The notes under the pieces are model-generated. The model searched no databases. It was not told where the DNA came from and saw only the letters and a list, made by a program, of their open reading frames with translations. Below, piece by piece: positions 61,371-64,000 of a stretch of DNA of 64,000 nucleotides (the stretch's first letter is position 1; every line of letters begins with the position of its first letter). A program made the position numbers and the translations under genes. This DNA is from Agelaius tricolor (Eukaryota > Chordata > Aves > Passeriformes > Icteridae), in contig JALJCS010000034.1 in assembly GCA_023055355.1 (NCBI GenBank), positions 5,780,001 to 5,844,000 on the forward strand, in the 5' to 3' direction.

Positions 61371-63442
61371 GCAGAATACTGATGAGGAATGTGAAGGGCA
61401 GACAATAGTTTAACTATCTTTGATTAAAGCCTCACTTTGGGTAGAGCAAGCTACATTCATCATGTTGCCTCTCTCAGTTTTCCATTCTTACCGATTATCA
61501 ATAAATTGAACTAAGAGATTTCTACCCCAGTACATTTTTCTTTATTCTGTTTCTTTATATTGATATTTCTTTATTCTGTGCCCTGTCTTTCCTTTTTCTT
61601 TTCAAGACAGACCACAGATAGAAGTAGGAGCCCCTTACACTCTGAGTTAACTTCATTTTTGTAACAGAATGGATGCAATTCTCTGTGTGCTGCTGTAATC
61701 ATGTCTCAAGCTTATTAACAACTAATTACAGAACATCCTGGATAAAGCTGAAAAACATGGAGTTAGATTTAATACTAACATATTACTTTATGCAAAATTT
61801 ACTGCTGATTGAACTCCTCAGTCAGCAGCAAACAGCCTGAATATTTGGATTGTGAACATATATGACTGATAAATTGACAAAGTACAGAGGGAAAATTCTG
61901 GCCCACAGTACACCTACACAACTGTCACTGCTTCAGTGGGAAGAGCAACAATTCTCCCTTCAAATTTCTATTAATTACTGTAATTTTTCAGTTTTGCTAT
62001 TTCAATGTCCCTTAATTTTGTCCTGATGTTTCCAGCTGCTCTTGAGAGAGCTTCATGAAGTTTTTTGCAACAGTTTTTGACTTTGCTGCTTGGTTAATAA
62101 AACTAAACACACGTTGGTGCTTTTCCTCTACTTATTCCCATGTCCCTTGTACCCAGTGGAAAGGAGAGAGGCCAGAGGAGCATCAGATGAAGCAGGACCA
62201 CAAAAAACAGGAAAGTGAAAGCTGGCTGCTGCCAGCTCCCCACCAACACTCCCTACATGAGAACTAGTGCCTGTAATCCCAAATACGTGCACATGCATAT
62301 GCATGATTGTAGTGCCACTGATGAATAGAAATGTTTGTCTCGCTCATGTGAAAAGACATCAGCTGCTTTTGGCTTCAAAGTCAAGATGTCTGGTTTTAGC
62401 CTTTTTTCTGTCAGAGACACCTGATGGAGCTGGACTGAATCCCACAGGGATTCAGATGGGGAGCATTTAGCAAGCTTTTCTGTAGATCGTGTAGAGCTAA
62501 GGGAAAAGTCTAAAGTCGATATCAGCGGTTTTAAAACTTTTGTTCAAGACTCTCTTTTTTCTTTCTTAAGGAAGATACCAATATGCTGGGAGCTGTTAAC
62601 AGAGAATGGAAGAGCTCAAATCCACATTGGTTTGACAGAGGAGATGGGCTACATATCACGCACAGAATAAGGAAACCTCTTTTATCCTGGTTGGGTATTT
62701 ACAGGTAATCAAATAAATAACAGGCATGTTAACATAAATCTTAGCTTAATATGAAAAAGAAAATCATGAAACCAGTGGGGTTTTCTCCATCCCAAAAGAA
62801 CTTCAAGTAATTGTCAACTTTTGTAAACCAGCAAATAAATTTATCTCCAAAAAGCTTCCAGTTATGATGTGCCACAGAGGGATACAAAAGTGATGGACTT
62901 CTGTTCAGTCTTGTGTCCTGCCCTGTTTTCATATTGTTTGACTCAAAAGCTGCACAAAGTACTTTTAATATGCTTCTCAGAACCAGAGACAAAACAATGT
63001 TTTTAACTAGCTACAAATCTAAACACAGAAACTCCGTTGAACAATTTCATTTTCCATTTTCTTCTTGTTCTAAAAAAGTAATTAAAAACTCCAACCTTAC
63101 AACCACAATCAACTCCTTGATTTGTTTTAAAATAAAGAAGGTAAACATTACCAGATCATTAACTTGGAATATGGTGAACGGAAAAGGAAACTCTATTTTG
63201 ATAATATTTGTTAGTTTTAGGTAAGCCATTTCATACATTATTGGAGAGATCCAAAATTACAAAAAAAACTTGACCATTTGAACTATTTAAGTAAAACATG
63301 AGAAATACACTATATGGAAAAAAGTGTGCAGAGGTAATGGCAAAAGAACCAGATGTTTCTGTAGGGCTTTTCAGTCTTTAACTTCAGCATCAGGATGATA
63401 AAGAGCAACATAAAAACCTGTCACTGCTACAGCCAAGCAAAT

Positions 63443-63460
63443 ACACACACACACACACAC
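63443..63460. repeat. (AC)n microsatellite
   Basis: Nine uninterrupted AC units. Confidence 0.95.
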
Positions 63461-64000
63461 TTCCAGCGCGGCCAAGATATGACATTTTTAGGAACATGGA
63501 GTGCATCCATTTTGTTCTCATGTTTGTACATTTCTGTGAGCACAGCCAAGTTTTTGCAAGGCAGAACTCAAAGAGAAAGACCAGGAGGCTGGATAATGCT
63601 GAGTGTAGTCTAACAGGATATACCGGGCTATTGGTTTCCCTCCAGATGTTTTTCAATGGAACCAGTGTTTCAGTGGCCAAGTTTCACTAAGCCCCATGAT
63701 GTCAAACATAAGGTTCCCTACCACATGACTCAAGAAATTAAGGATAAAAGCGCTGACTTAAGTGTGATTGTGAATCTGGACAAACTCCTAGGAATAAATT
63801 CTTGTTGCAGAATGCATATATTGACTGAAGACACACAAGGGGATGCTTAATGAAGATAAGTGAAATATTAATAAAGTAAAAATCCATGAACATTTATGTA
63901 AAAAAAAAAGGTTGTAACGATAATTAGGAAATTTTCCAGAGGCACGTAAGTTTTCACTTAAACCAATGGATAAGTTTAGGTACACGGTTCAGCTGGAAAA

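Larger units (their letters stand above)
48580..64000. other. unique sequence, no gene recognised
   Basis: Over 15 kb I find only short tandem repeats, one strong hairpin (51313-51338), a GC-richer stretch at 57300-57900 with a 99-codon frame of no recognised family, and a regulatory-element candidate at 61210-61370. No interspersed repeat with clear ends was seen here. Confidence 0.5.

Noticed and set aside
1..64000. CRISPR arrays, bacterial operons, phage or plasmid features
   Set aside because: Nothing of the kind is present. The repeats and composition are those of a bird nuclear genome, and the tandem repeats found are microsatellites, minisatellites and LTR-internal arrays.

Overview
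The window reads as non-coding nuclear DNA from a bird, most likely a songbird. The evidence is the repeats. There are several 3' ends of CR1 LINEs (the dominant avian LINE) ending in the ATTCTATGAT-type tail. There are also four solo LTRs of avian endogenous retroviruses, two of them from a family I associate with passerines. The background is AT-rich and CpG-poor. I recognise no protein-coding gene, rRNA or tRNA. The longest open frames (142 codons at 39580-40008, then 127, 127, 126 and 116) resemble no family I know and are about what chance gives in 64 kb. The window is therefore either intergenic or lies inside a very long intron.

Layout. 1-13.7 kb: mostly unique AT-rich sequence with a CR1 remnant (5.2 kb), small tandem duplications (7.4 and 8.3 kb), a possible decayed CR1 (10.7 kb) and an exon-like segment on the minus strand (3.0 kb). 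13.7-14.2 kb: a CpG-rich 280-bp solo LTR with two internal repeat arrays, next to a GC-rich segment that may be an older LTR. 16.5-16.8 kb: a very old SINE with a 5S-rRNA-like head followed by a Deu-like core, best called AmnSINE1, then a worn CR1 at 17.1 kb. 20.1-20.9 kb: an ERVL-type solo LTR on the minus strand, 61 bp upstream of an exon-like block with excellent splice signals on the same strand. 27.2 kb: the best-preserved CR1 3' end. 32.5-33.1 kb: a compound microsatellite and a possible terminal exon. 35.3 and 47.3 kb: two copies of one LTR family in opposite orientation, the second inserted cleanly into a CR1. 36-40 kb: small hairpins, a short telomere-like tract, a conserved-element candidate and another CR1. 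48-64 kb: mostly unique sequence with short repeats, and a CpG-bearing regulatory-element candidate at 61.2-61.4 kb.

No operon-like or multi-gene system is present. The most interesting material is regulatory and evolutionary: the ancient SINE, the LTR with tandem TAACGG and CGCG motifs, the LTR-exon arrangement at 20 kb, and an LTR whose 3' end runs 16 bp beyond its sister copy into primer-binding-site-like sequence. All family names come from memory of consensus sequences. No alignment or database search could be run.
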